Shown: positions 26,373 to 35,856, counted from the first letter of the stretch. The stretch is 64,000 nt of DNA from Paenibacillus sp. V4I3 (GCF_030817215.1 NZ_JAUSZA010000001.1:5802501-5866500), one strand, 5' to 3'. Program-made: numbers and translations. Notes: generated by a model not told the origin, from the letters alone.

Positions 26373-27856
26373 CGTCCTCTCCCCCTTATCGCAGCCTTAG
26401 CCACCAATCGATCATCGAAATCATGCTTGACCCCCATGACATCCTGATACGTTTCGTGGCCTTTTCCCGCTATCAATATTACATCCTTAGGGCCTGCCCC
26501 TTCAATAGCCTTTTGTATCGCTTTTTTGCGATCCACGATTAATTCATACTGTTCCTTTGGGTAATTAACCTCTTTTAGACCAGGAACGATATCATCCAGA
26601 ATGGCATCTGGATTTTCCATACGCGGATTATCTGAAGTCACATATAAATAATCACTATACTTAGCCGTAACCTTACCCATAAGAGGACGTTTCGTTCGAT
26701 CACGGTCACCACCGCAGCCAAACACAGTGATTACCTTACCTTCTGCAAAGTCACGTACAGTAGACAAGGCATTCTCTAGTCCATCTGGGGTATGAGCATA
26801 GTCAACCAAGACTAAGTAATCCTGTCCCTCATTCACAACCTCCATACGGCCATCTACTACCGAAATATCTTCTAAACTATTCCGGACCGCTTCAAGTGGA
26901 ATCCCTTCCGCCAGTGCCGCAGCAATGGACCCGAGCGCATTGTACACGTTGAATTTACCAACCAGCTTCATTCTGAAAAAAGCCTCTCCCACAAAGGAAA
27001 TAAGTTGAAACTCCGTGCCTTGGGCTGTCATTCGAATATTTGTCGCCCTTACATCACATTCGTTCTCTATACCATATGTAATAATTTGTGCGGCTGTCAG
27101 CTTACTGAACGTATGGGAAGCATCGTCATCCGCATTTAGAATAGCATACTGGCGCTCCTTGAGATCAGCTGAGAAACCATTCCCCAATCTTGAGAAGAGC
27201 AGGCCCTTTGCCGCTGCGTAAGCATCCATTGTTTTGTGATAATCTAAATGATCTTGTGTTAAATTCGTGAAAATACCCGAACGGAAATGAATACCCTTCA
27301 CGCGACCTAATTCCAAGGCATGGCTGGACACTTCCATAATACAATAATCCGTCTTTTGTTCACACATCTGGCGGAAGCTGCGCTGTAAATCGACGGCTTC
27401 TTGGGTTGTGCGCTCCATTTCCGTATAGGTATCCCCGATTTTCATTTGAATCGTTCCCATAAGTCCCGTCGTAAAACCTTGATCCCGCAATATTTTCTCG
27501 ATCAAATAGGTCGATGTCGTTTTGCCATTCGTACCCGTAATACCAATTAATTTCAGTTCTTTGCTGGGATAGCCAAAAAAATGGGCTGATAAAGCCGCCA
27601 TCGCATATCTCGCATCTTTCACAACAAGCTGAGGAATTGGCAAGTCAAGCAATCTTTCCGTTACAAGCGCAGAAGCCCCAAGCGCAATCGCTTTTGGGGC
27701 ATAATCGTGACCATCTGCTGTCAGTCCAGGGATACATAGAAACAAATCCCCTGTTTGTATTTTACGAGAGTCTGCTTCAATCCCAGTAATCTCTGTTTCA
27801 GCATCTCCATGTATGTGGGTAATGAGCAGTGCGGAAGCAAGCTCCTGAAGTTTCAT
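26369..27856 (-). CDS. murE: UDP-MurNAc-L-Ala-D-Glu:meso-diaminopimelate ligase MurE
   Basis: Adds the third stem-peptide residue. P-loop GITGTNGKTTSTY near 109, HLDYHKTM near 208, and the specificity motif DNPRMENP near 408, which in the family marks meso-diaminopimelate as substrate; hence an A1-gamma type wall is predicted. The GKGHE motif is near 465. The TTG two codons upstream overlaps the SD, so the ATG at 27856 (GAGAGGG upstream) is chosen, giving 495 residues. It overlaps murF by four bases. Confidence 0.96.
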   Translation of the reverse strand: MKLQELASALLITHIHGDAETEITGIEADSRKIQTGDLFLCIPGLTADGHDYAPKAIALGASALVTERLLDLPIPQLVVKDARYAMAALSAHFFGYPSKELKLIGITGTNGKTTSTYLIEKILRDQGFTTGLMGTIQMKIGDTYTEMERTTQEAVDLQRSFRQMCEQKTDYCIMEVSSHALELGRVKGIHFRSGIFTNLTQDHLDYHKTMDAYAAAKGLLFSRLGNGFSADLKERQYAILNADDDASHTFSKLTAAQIITYGIENECDVRATNIRMTAQGTEFQLISFVGEAFFRMKLVGKFNVYNALGSIAAALAEGIPLEAVRNSLEDISVVDGRMEVVNEGQDYLVLVDYAHTPDGLENALSTVRDFAEGKVITVFGCGGDRDRTKRPLMGKVTAKYSDYLYVTSDNPRMENPDAILDDIVPGLKEVNYPKEQYELIVDRKKAIQKAIEGAGPKDVILIAGKGHETYQDVMGVKHDFDDRLVAKAAIRGRGR

Positions 27857-27967
27857 GAGCAACCCTCTCCTTAATGTTATTGCTACCTATTATTGACAAT
27901 TTTATGCCTATGGAAAAGCTAAACATGTCTTACTTGCAAAATCTTTTTTCCAGCCAACTAAACCACA

Positions 27968-29896
27968 TTACTGCGGTGGCGCATTATTCGAGAGAAAAAT
28001 GCGTATTGTAGAGCCTTGGTCTACTCGTGAACCCGGCTTCGGCGCTTGACTGATCACATATTTGCCACTGCCAGACTTAGCCAACCTAAAATTCATGTTC
28101 AGATCTTCTAATATATCATCAACTGAGGCTCCAACCAAGTCCGGCACCTCAACAACCGGAGTTTCACCATAGCGATAATCTTTATCAAGCTGGTTTTTAT
28201 CAGGTTCGACTTTCATATATCGCAAAGCATCAGCCATCATATTCTTCACAAGTGGTGCTGCAATCAGACCTCCAAATTGAATTCCTTGAGGATCATCCAC
28301 AGCCGCATAGATGACAATCTTTGGATTATCGGCCGGCGCGAAGCCAATGAAGGAGACAATATGCTCATCCGGCGAATAACGTCCGTTAATAACCTTCTGT
28401 GCTGTTCCCGTCTTCCCACCTACGCGATAGCCGTCGATAAACGCATTGCGTCCTGTGCCTTTGGCAACTACGCTTTCAAGCGCTTCGCGTACTTGCTTCG
28501 ATGTCTCCTCCGATACGACATTGCGTACAAGCTCGGGCTTTACAACATCAACAATCTCACCTGTATCCGGATTCGTGAATGACTTCGCCACATACGGCTT
28601 AAAAAGTTTACCTCCGTTAATTGCCGCAGAGACAGCCGTAATTTGCTGAATCGGAGTGACCGATACACCTTGGCCGAATGCCGTCGTTGCAAGCTCAACC
28701 GGCCCCACCTGAGACGGCTTAAACATAATACCATTTTCTTCGCCGCCGAGGTCAATTCCCGTCTTCTTCCCAAAGCCAAACTTTGAAATGTAATCAAACA
28801 ACTTTTCCTTGCCTAAACGCTGTCCCATAACGACAAATCCGGGGTTACAGGAGTTTTGGACGACTTGCAGCATCGTTTCACTGCCATGACCGCCGCGTTT
28901 CCAACAGCGGAGTCTAGCCCCTCCGACCTCAATAAATCCGGGATCGTAAAATTGTTCATTTTTTAAATCAACCTTTTTTTCTTCTAACGCTGCAGCTAGT
29001 GTAATAATTTTGAAGGTAGAACCCGGCTCATATGTTTTCCAAATCGGTAAGTTTCGGTTATAAGTTTCAGCCGGATAATCCTTATAATTGCCTGGTTCAT
29101 ACGTAGGCCTGCTCCCCATGGCAAGAATTTCTCCGTTATTGGGATCCATCATGATGGCGATGACATTCTGAGCCTGGTACTGTACCATGGCCTGATCCAA
29201 TTCTCTCTCCAACACAGACTGCAGATGACTATCAATCGTCAACTTCATATTGAGGCCGTCTTTAGGCTTCGTATAGGTATCGGTTGTCCCTTCCAGCGTT
29301 CTTCCTGCTGCATCAGTCATATAGGATATGCTTCCTGCTATTCCAGTCAATTGGCTGTTATATTTTGCTTCAATGCCTGTCAGCCCTTTATCTAATCCAG
29401 CAAAACCAAGAATATGGGCAGCTAACGAGCCGAATGGGTAGTATCTTTTGTTGTCTTCTGCTACCACAATACCAGGAAGATGAAGATTTCGTACTTCTTG
29501 CGCTTTTTCAACCGTTATTTTGCGTCCAGAAGGCTTGATATCGTTTTGAGATGTTTTCTTTGTAATTTGTTTATAAATGTCATCTTCGTTCCCTTGCAGC
29601 ACTTCGGCAAGTTTGGCTGCAGTGCTTCGGGCGTCTTGAATTTGAACAGGTATAGCCACTATCGTAGGTGTACTCATACTGTAGGTCATCGTTATCCCAT
29701 TGCGATCTTGAATCTCGCCTCGCTTAGGTGCAAATTCTATTTTTCTCCGCCAACTATCCTCTGCTTTATTCGCCAAGTCTTGTCCAATCCATAGCTGGAC
29801 ATAAGCTAGACGGAGAATAAGTGCTGTAAAGATGACAGTGCCCATAATGAGCGCAGTAAACAATCTGCGACGAACGGTAACGTTAGAAACACGCAT
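27968..29896 (-). CDS. spoVD: Stage V sporulation protein D, class B penicillin-binding protein
   Basis: Transpeptidase for spore-cortex peptidoglycan, expected partner of SpoVE. One N-terminal helix (11-30), a dimerisation domain with GEIQDRNG near 60, then the transpeptidase domain: S293 in STFK, SCN at 349-351 and KTGT at 495. A single C-terminal PASTA domain occupies about 578-638 (VPDLVGASVDDI), which distinguishes SpoVD from its paralogue PbpB upstream. The SD GGGAG lies about 12 bases before the ATG. murE follows after about 110 bp. Confidence 0.93.
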   Translation of the reverse strand: MRVSNVTVRRRLFTALIMGTVIFTALILRLAYVQLWIGQDLANKAEDSWRRKIEFAPKRGEIQDRNGITMTYSMSTPTIVAIPVQIQDARSTAAKLAEVLQGNEDDIYKQITKKTSQNDIKPSGRKITVEKAQEVRNLHLPGIVVAEDNKRYYPFGSLAAHILGFAGLDKGLTGIEAKYNSQLTGIAGSISYMTDAAGRTLEGTTDTYTKPKDGLNMKLTIDSHLQSVLERELDQAMVQYQAQNVIAIMMDPNNGEILAMGSRPTYEPGNYKDYPAETYNRNLPIWKTYEPGSTFKIITLAAALEEKKVDLKNEQFYDPGFIEVGGARLRCWKRGGHGSETMLQVVQNSCNPGFVVMGQRLGKEKLFDYISKFGFGKKTGIDLGGEENGIMFKPSQVGPVELATTAFGQGVSVTPIQQITAVSAAINGGKLFKPYVAKSFTNPDTGEIVDVVKPELVRNVVSEETSKQVREALESVVAKGTGRNAFIDGYRVGGKTGTAQKVINGRYSPDEHIVSFIGFAPADNPKIVIYAAVDDPQGIQFGGLIAAPLVKNMMADALRYMKVEPDKNQLDKDYRYGETPVVEVPDLVGASVDDILEDLNMNFRLAKSGSGKYVISQAPKPGSRVDQGSTIRIFLSNNAPPQ

Positions 29897-29981
29897 GAAC
29901 GTTCAGTCTCCCTTCCCAATAAGTCAACATCATTCCTAACATGACTATTCGGGACAAACAGGGGTTAGAACAAGCTCTCCG

Positions 29982-32264
29982 TTAAGGTGTCTTTTTGGCC
30001 GTAGATCGCTGCGCTTCTGTTTTCGTATTCGACGCCGGCGTTGGCGATGGTGTAAGTGTTGATGAACTTGCAGTTGATGATTTATCGCTTAATGGTTTGA
30101 GCTGCAACGTCACACTTCTCCCCTCGCCTTCCCCCGTAGTAGCCTGATCCGAAACATATCCTTCACCGGCGGTTTGACAGTCTACTTTAAAGAAGGAACA
30201 GGTTTCAACTGCATCTCGAAGTGATCTACCGACCAAGTTAGGCAGCGGCATTTCGTCAACAGTTTGCATCGCAACATATATTCGTTGTGTAGATAAGATT
30301 TCTGTACCTGCTTTCGGAAATTGATCCACAACCTTGGCTCCTTTACCGAAAACCTCAAGTGACAAACCGCTCTCCTTTGCTGTAGCCTTGGCGCTTTCTG
30401 CTGTCACATCTACAAAATTAGGCACAGTTAGCTTATTCGCTTGCTTCGTTACCATTTTCGTTTGCTTATTCGATGCAACGCCCATATATTGCAGCGATTC
30501 ACCAACAATTTCTTTGAAAGCAGGAGCCAATACCTGCCCTCCTAAGTGATAGTTGCCGCCTAGATCAGGTTGATCAGCGATCAGTGTAACTAAGATACGA
30601 GGATTTTCAGCAGGAGCGTACCCAATAAAGGAAATAACCCACGAATCCGTGGAATAGGTCTTTTCACCGGGAAGGACTAAGTTAGCTGTCCCTGTCTTTC
30701 CTGCGACACGGTAGTCCTCCATAAATGCAAGCTTACCTGTACCAATATCTTGGTCAGATACAACTTGTTCTAAATATCCGCTCACCAGACTAGCTGTCTT
30801 TTCACTCACGACCTGCCTAACGACTTGTGGCGCAAAAGACTGAATGCTTTTCCCTGTTTTCGGATCGACAATATCCTTAACAATGTGAGGCCACATCAAT
30901 TTACCACCGTTGGCCATTGCAGCATAAGCAGCTGTTTGTTGGATGGCTGTAACAACGACCTTTCCTTGTCCATACGTTGCTGTTGCAAACTCAGATGGAT
31001 ATTTCATATCGATTAAACCGGAGACTTCATTTGGCATATCAATATTCGTTTTTTGATCGAACCCAAATTTGTTAATGTAATCTTTGAGCTTTGGAGAAGT
31101 TAATTTCTCGTAACCCAATTTAACGAAGGCCACGTTACTAGAGCGCTTAAGGCCATCTAAGAAAGATATTTTCCCCCACCCAACGCGGTTATGGTCATGA
31201 AGCTCTCTATCTTCAACCTTAATACTTCCGGACTGGTACATTTCATTCGGATTAAATAGACCCTCTTCTACTGTAGCAGCTAACGTCACTAGTTTAAAAG
31301 TAGAGCCAGGCTCGTAACGAGAGGCTACCGCATTATTTTTGAAATCACTTTGATCTTTAATCGTCCAATAGGTATTGGGGTTAAAGGTAGGCGTATTTGC
31401 CATTCCCAGAATTTCCATCGTTTGCGGATCAACAGCAATCGCCGTTAGGCTCTTCGGGTGCCATTTGTCATTTACTTTTGCAAGCGCGCTCTCCAAATAA
31501 AACTGAATATTTTTATCAATTGTGAGTCGCACATTGTTCCCGTCTTGCGCTGGCTTGAAATTGATCTTGGAATCAGGAAGTTCAACACCCATCCCGTCCT
31601 TCTCATAGCTTAACATCCCAGGAACACCCTTAAGGGTTTGATCTAGTTTAAGCTCTAATCCTAGTGCAGCTTCGCCTTCTTTATTCGTATACCCTAGAAT
31701 ATGAGAGGCAAGAGATTCTCCTGGATAATAGCGTTTCTTGTCTTCTAAAATACTAATTCCTACGTTAGCTTTTGCTTTTAACTTGAGTTTTGCTTGAAGA
31801 ACTGAAATTAACGCACGAACTTGATCTGCCTTCTCTTTCTCAATCTTCCAACCTTCATTTCTAATCTCTGTATAGACCGCAAAATCCGTACCGTCCGGCT
31901 TCATTTTCGTTGCGCGCTCACGGATTTTATTGACAAGCGTAGGCTTCGTTACATCCGATTCTTTCAAAATTTCCGCTAATCCTTGCGTAACATCCTCAGC
32001 AATATGGAAGCTATCAATCATTTTGGGATTAAGTGCAATGGTATATGATGTTGCTTCCACGGCAAGCACTTTATTGTTTCGGTCCAGGATCGAGCCCCTT
32101 ACCGGATTTATCACCTTATCCGTTTCCCATTTCTTCTCGGCTTTCTCTAGTAACCATGAAGCTTCTACCACTTGAATCCAATAGACTTTAGAAATAAGGA
32201 CAACAAAAAGAAGGGTGAAGAACCCTCCAATTAGCAAAGATCGCAACTTAATTTTTTTTGTCAT
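29982..32264 (-). CDS. pbpB: Division penicillin-binding protein PBP2B
   Basis: Class B transpeptidase for septal cross-linking. One N-terminal helix (8-30), GSILDRNN near 57, transpeptidase residues S321 in STFK, SSN at 375-377 and KTGT at 523, then two PASTA domains (about 612-670 and 672-728) and a low-complexity S/T/P tail to residue 760. AGGT SD. It lies between ftsL and spoVD with about 85 bp to spoVD, the same order as in B. subtilis. Confidence 0.94.
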   Translation of the reverse strand: MTKKIKLRSLLIGGFFTLLFVVLISKVYWIQVVEASWLLEKAEKKWETDKVINPVRGSILDRNNKVLAVEATSYTIALNPKMIDSFHIAEDVTQGLAEILKESDVTKPTLVNKIRERATKMKPDGTDFAVYTEIRNEGWKIEKEKADQVRALISVLQAKLKLKAKANVGISILEDKKRYYPGESLASHILGYTNKEGEAALGLELKLDQTLKGVPGMLSYEKDGMGVELPDSKINFKPAQDGNNVRLTIDKNIQFYLESALAKVNDKWHPKSLTAIAVDPQTMEILGMANTPTFNPNTYWTIKDQSDFKNNAVASRYEPGSTFKLVTLAATVEEGLFNPNEMYQSGSIKVEDRELHDHNRVGWGKISFLDGLKRSSNVAFVKLGYEKLTSPKLKDYINKFGFDQKTNIDMPNEVSGLIDMKYPSEFATATYGQGKVVVTAIQQTAAYAAMANGGKLMWPHIVKDIVDPKTGKSIQSFAPQVVRQVVSEKTASLVSGYLEQVVSDQDIGTGKLAFMEDYRVAGKTGTANLVLPGEKTYSTDSWVISFIGYAPAENPRILVTLIADQPDLGGNYHLGGQVLAPAFKEIVGESLQYMGVASNKQTKMVTKQANKLTVPNFVDVTAESAKATAKESGLSLEVFGKGAKVVDQFPKAGTEILSTQRIYVAMQTVDEMPLPNLVGRSLRDAVETCSFFKVDCQTAGEGYVSDQATTGEGEGRSVTLQLKPLSDKSSTASSSTLTPSPTPASNTKTEAQRSTAKKTP

Positions 32265-32280
32265 ATCGAATACCTGCCCA

Positions 32281-32715
32281 TTACGGTTTAGAAGCTACTT
32301 TATTATTTTTGCTACTGCTTGTATTTGATTTTGTTTTCTCTGGAGTGACTAAACTTACTTTCTTTTCATCTCCTAAATTAAACCCAAGCCGTACAGCCTC
32401 ACCCTTCATACGTTCAGGACTTTGCAGTTTCTCTACTTCTTGCTTCAAAGCACTGTTCTGAGCTTGCATCTCACGAATTTCACTTTGCATTTTTAAAATA
32501 TTGGCATTCATCTGATAAATGGCCGCGTAACGCCAGATAATAACTCCCGCCACAATGACACAAAGAATTACAGTGAATAAATAGAGCATTTTCTCTTGTG
32601 TCGGTAACGTTTTATTGCGATAAACAACCTTTGTTGTTTCTCTTATCTTCACTTTAGGTGCTGGGGCCGAACGTTTTGGATTGAGAGCCAAATTGCCTTG
32701 AATGTAAGATGGCAT
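32281..32715 (-). CDS. ftsL: Cell division protein FtsL
   Basis: Small bitopic divisome protein. In the 144-residue product a basic cytoplasmic N terminus precedes one helix (about 44-62), then an extracellular coiled coil (about 68-100, ILKMQSEIREMQAQNSALKQ) and a Lys/Ser-rich tail. The identification rests on topology and on its position between rsmH and pbpB, since FtsL sequences are poorly conserved. GGAGG precedes the ATG. Confidence 0.88.
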   Translation of the reverse strand: MPSYIQGNLALNPKRSAPAPKVKIRETTKVVYRNKTLPTQEKMLYLFTVILCVIVAGVIIWRYAAIYQMNANILKMQSEIREMQAQNSALKQEVEKLQSPERMKGEAVRLGFNLGDEKKVSLVTPEKTKSNTSSSKNNKVASKP

Positions 32716-32735
32716 ATTTTATTTCCTCCCTTGTG

Positions 32736-33687
32736 TCAAAGCTTTTCAGCGATTCGCAGTTTCGCGGATCTTGCCCTTTGATTGACTTCAAGCTCATGTT
32801 CGCTTGGTGAAATAGGTTTTCTTGTTACTAATTTTACAACTCCGGTCTTCTTGCAAACGCAATATGGAAGATCCGAAGGACAGGTACATTTTTCAATGTT
32901 TTTCACAAAAAATTGTTTACATATGCGATCTTCCAGTGAGTGGAAAGTAATTACAGCAACTCTGCCTTGTGGGGCAAGGCAACGGAGTGATTGCTCCAGT
33001 GCTTCTTCAAAAGCTCCTAACTCATCGTTCACCGCGATACGCAGCGCTTGGAAACTTCGCTTCGCTGGGTGACCGCCGGTCCTTCTCGCTGCAGCGGGAA
33101 TACCTTCCTTAATCAGCTCCACCAGCTCACCTGTGGTTTCAATGGGTTGTTTGGCCCGAGCTTCCACAATGACGCCCGCAATTCGCCTGGAAAACTTTTC
33201 TTCCCCATATTCAAACAAAATTCTCGCAATTTGGTCAGCAGGCCACTCATTGACGATCGTTTTGGCGGTTAATTCCGTAGAACGATCCATCCTCATGTCG
33301 AGCTCTGCATCATGGTTGTAGCTGAAACCACGATCCGCATCATCCAGTTGTGGAGATGACACGCCAAGATCGAAAAGAATCCCATCCACCTGCGGCTTGC
33401 CCTCACGAAGTGCTCTCGGCTCATTCTGGAGCACCTGCTCCAGCTCTCTGAAATTGCTTTTTACGATTTTTTACGCGATCCAGGTAAGGCGCTAGCACAG
33501 TTTGAGCATTAGCTAATGCGACATCATCCTGGTCTAAAGCAATCAGCAAGCCATTTGGACCTAACTTGGATGCAATCAGGGAACTATGCCCTGCTCCTCC
33601 CATCGTACAATCCACGTAAACGCCATCCGGCTTTATATGTAAACCTTCAACAGATTCTTCTTTTAGTACCGTCACATGATGAAACAC
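32736..33687 (-). pseudogene. rsmH: 16S rRNA m4C1402 methyltransferase RsmH (MraW), frameshifted
   Basis: SAM-dependent methyltransferase. The first frame (33687 down to 33421) encodes FHHVTVLKEESVEGL, the SAM loop DCTMGGAGHS and LIALDQDD, and then runs out of frame; the second frame (from about 33434) continues with the catalytic core (GVSSPQLDDADRGFSY, TFHSLEDR). One extra base in the six-T run at 33467-33472 (plus strand) explains it: with five, codons read RVKIVKSNFRELEQ and the 316-residue protein is complete. The start is GTG with AGGAGG seven bases before. Either a homopolymer sequencing error or a real lesion. Confidence 0.9.
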
Positions 33688-33694
33688 TTGGTGT

Positions 33695-33774
33695 CCTCCT
33701 AAGAGCTTTGCTTTAGCAAAGCTTTCTACGCAAGCATAATCTGAGCTTGCTTTAGCAATGCTTTCTACGTAAGC
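33695..33774 (-). repeat. Two tandem hairpin-SD elements between mraZ and rsmH
   Basis: Copies at 33703-33735 and 33743-33774, exactly 40 bp apart, fill nearly the entire space between the mraZ stop and the rsmH SD. The first has arms AGCTTTGC/GCAAAGCT, a variant in which both arms changed relative to the lspA copy; the second has one mismatch. Both end in ACGCAAGC or ACGTAAGC. The first ends two bases from the AGGAGG of rsmH. Confidence 0.85.
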
Positions 33775-33776
33775 CT

Positions 33777-34214
33777 CTATAAATCAAAATTAAAATCGAC
33801 GAGTTTCTCAGCTATTTCATTGAATGACTGTTCCGATTCATTGGCATAGCTTTCCCAAATTTGCTTGCTCCAAATCTCAACTCGGTTGGAAACACCGATA
33901 ACCACACAATCCTTTTCAAGTTTGGCATGATCTACAAGGTTACCTGGAATGTTCGCTCTACCTTGTTTATCGAGGTCACACTCCGTTGCACCGGAGAAGA
34001 AGAACCGGGTGAAGGCACGCGCATCTGATTTCATTAGCGGCAGTGCTTTGAGCTTCTGCTCGAGTATCGCCCACTCCGATTGCGGATAAACGAATAAGCA
34101 CTGATCCAGACCGCGGGTGATGACAAATGAGTCGCCGAGGGCTTCGCGAAACTTGGCCGGGATGATCATTCGGCCTTTCTCGTCAATGCTATGTTGATAT
34201 TCACCCATGAACAT
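33777..34214 (-). CDS. mraZ: Transcriptional regulator MraZ
   Basis: AbrB-like DNA-binding protein with two SpoVT-AbrB domains, first gene of dcw operons and, in studied species, a repressor of them. The 145-residue protein starts MFMGEYQHSIDEKGR, and has the second repeat motif ATECDLDKQGRANIP. The frame is open 54 codons upstream, but the ATG at 34214 has a GGGGG SD and matches the family start. Three tandem 10-bp operator units lie just upstream (34236-34262), so autoregulation is likely. Confidence 0.95.
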   Translation of the reverse strand: MFMGEYQHSIDEKGRMIIPAKFREALGDSFVITRGLDQCLFVYPQSEWAILEQKLKALPLMKSDARAFTRFFFSGATECDLDKQGRANIPGNLVDHAKLEKDCVVIGVSNRVEIWSKQIWESYANESEQSFNEIAEKLVDFNFDL

Positions 34215-34235
34215 AGCATGTCGCCCCCTTTTCCT

Positions 34236-34262
34236 CCACTTTGTACCACTTTCCACCACATT
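34236..34262 (-). promoter_or_regulatory. MraZ operator: three 10-bp direct repeats
   Basis: On the minus strand GTGGTGGAAA, GTGGTACAAA and GTGGAGGAAA follow one another with exact 10-bp period, directly upstream of the mraZ SD. MraZ proteins are known to bind tandem GTGG/AAAGTG-type repeats with one-helical-turn spacing, so this is the expected autoregulatory site. Confidence 0.82.
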
Positions 34263-34280
34263 TGAATCAATATTCGCTAA

Positions 34281-34314
34281 AAATAAAAGAAATCCTGCTT
34301 TGAGAGCAGGATTT
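34281..34314 (-). terminator. Terminator after the DUF4349 gene
   Basis: On the minus strand AATCCTGCT pairs with AGCAGGATT around a 5-nt loop and is followed by a T-rich stretch. It separates the DUF4349 gene from the mraZ operon. Confidence 0.88.
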
Positions 34315-34338
34315 TCAAAATTATTTTCAATTTTAGGT

Positions 34339-35508
34339 CTATTCTGCGTCTTTTGTTCCTTGTTTCTCATCTTCAAGTGCGTTTAAAGAAGCATTTTGAT
34401 CTTTGAGTTGTAATCGCATCTCTTGCAGTTGTTTATTTCTTTTGCGTCTGAATACCCAGATCGGTACGCCAATCAATAGGCCAATGACGAGAATCGGAAA
34501 TGCAGCTGCAAGGAAAACGAGAATACCTTGCATTACAGCAACTAGTACATTTAGGCTAGAATTCCATGCTTTTTGAATGCGTTCCTCTAGTGTTAACTTA
34601 TGAGGATCAGATAACAGCGGCTTATTACCTGTTTGCTGGTACATACGAAGCTCAATCGTCGAGAAAGAGACATTTTGATCCAAGTACCTTATCCGCCCCT
34701 TTATCTGTTCAATCGCTTCTTGTACCTTGGATAGCTCGTTTGAAAAAGCAAGCAGCTCATCCGTTTTTGATGCTTTCTCCATAAAGCCCAATAATCTCGT
34801 TTCAACCATTTGTTTTGCTTTGAGGCGTGAACTAAGATCCACATACTCCTCTGTCACGTCCTGTCCCTGTACATTCCTTTGGAGCGATGGACTCATCTTC
34901 TCTAAGCCATCTAGCAAGGAGACAAATCCATTTGCTGCGACTTTAATTGTATATGTCCCGCCCCGTTCCCCCGTATTCGCATTTTCCGAGAATTGCAGAA
35001 TGTAAGCCCCACTAAGCGCTACCAGGTCACGGAGGGCTGTCTGAGCTTTGCTGTAGTCCTCTACAGGCATAACCAAGTTAGCACGGTAGATTAACTTACG
35101 ATTAAATCCTGCTGCTTCATCACTTCCCGTTGCTGGCATGACCGTGATCGGTGCATTTTTCACTTCCGTAGGCGCTATTTCTGCCGCTCCCTCTTTCCCT
35201 TTGGATGACGAATCTGCGCTGCTTGCTTTCCCTCCAGCTGCGGCAGCAGGAGCCGCGGACTTAGCGTCAGCCGACTGTGCAGATTCTGCCTTCAAAGCGT
35301 CACTAGTCGCAGCCATTTTCATTTCTTTTGATGATGGCGCTGACGACTCATCCTTTGCAGAGCTGCAGCCTGATAGTAAACTAATTACTAACATGCACGT
35401 GGCAAGCAGGAAAGAAATTTTCCGACCAAACGTATTCCTCTTAGTTTTGTAATTCTCAATACTGCTTTGCATGAACCTACCGTTCATTTTGCTTTTTAAG
35501 ACCCCCAT
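34339..35508 (-). CDS. DUF4349 domain lipoprotein
   Basis: Predicted secreted lipoprotein anchored at both ends. The signal peptide of the 389-residue product ends in the lipobox LLSGC near residue 48; an alanine/serine-rich linker follows to about 110; the DUF4349 domain (KLIYRANLVMPVEDYSKA ... coiled coil near 230-270) ends before a strong C-terminal membrane helix near 325-350 (ILVFLAAAFPILVIGLL) and a basic tail. The function of DUF4349 is unknown. The ATG at 35508 has GAGGAG eight bases before. It sits alone between ahcY and mraZ, with its own terminator and a 567-bp non-coding stretch upstream. Confidence 0.82.
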   Translation of the reverse strand: MGVLKSKMNGRFMQSSIENYKTKRNTFGRKISFLLATCMLVISLLSGCSSAKDESSAPSSKEMKMAATSDALKAESAQSADAKSAAPAAAAGGKASSADSSSKGKEGAAEIAPTEVKNAPITVMPATGSDEAAGFNRKLIYRANLVMPVEDYSKAQTALRDLVALSGAYILQFSENANTGERGGTYTIKVAANGFVSLLDGLEKMSPSLQRNVQGQDVTEEYVDLSSRLKAKQMVETRLLGFMEKASKTDELLAFSNELSKVQEAIEQIKGRIRYLDQNVSFSTIELRMYQQTGNKPLLSDPHKLTLEERIQKAWNSSLNVLVAVMQGILVFLAAAFPILVIGLLIGVPIWVFRRKRNKQLQEMRLQLKDQNASLNALEDEKQGTKDAE

Positions 35509-35797
35509 CTTGCCATCTCCTCGCTACCAAATATAGGTTATACACCCTATAAACGGGGGTTATGATTGAAAGGTTGCAAGTCGCCAAGTCACTTCAACAA
35601 ATAATTACCGATAAAAATAAACCTTAATTGAAAGACCAAGAAGATTCCGGCGAGGAAATTTTCAATTTGATGTTTGAGTTTTCAACTATAAATACTAAAA
35701 AGAAGCAGCACAAGCTACTCGTTAAAACTTAGCTAAAACTCCGAAATCGACTTCTCAACAACTAAATTACTTACCTTGCAGCGCTTCTCACTCATTT

Positions 35798-35856
35798 AAG
35801 CTCCATTTTCGAGCTTATCTCAGCAGCCACCTAGCGAAAGCTCGGTTTCCGAGCTT
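35798..35856. repeat. Pair of related 19-bp palindromes
   Basis: AAGCTCCATTTTCGAGCTT at 35798-35816 and AAGCTCGGTTTCCGAGCTT at 35838-35856 have arms AAGCTC(G)/(C)GAGCTT and both continue TTAT/TTATT-like. The 40-bp offset equals the period of the hairpin-SD arrays, though the sequence differs. Confidence 0.7.

Noticed and set aside
33460..33475. Programmed frameshift on A AAA AAT in rsmH.
   Set aside because: The heptamer is in the correct register for -1 slippage, but -1 leads to an immediate TAA; the frame needed is +1, which this site does not support.
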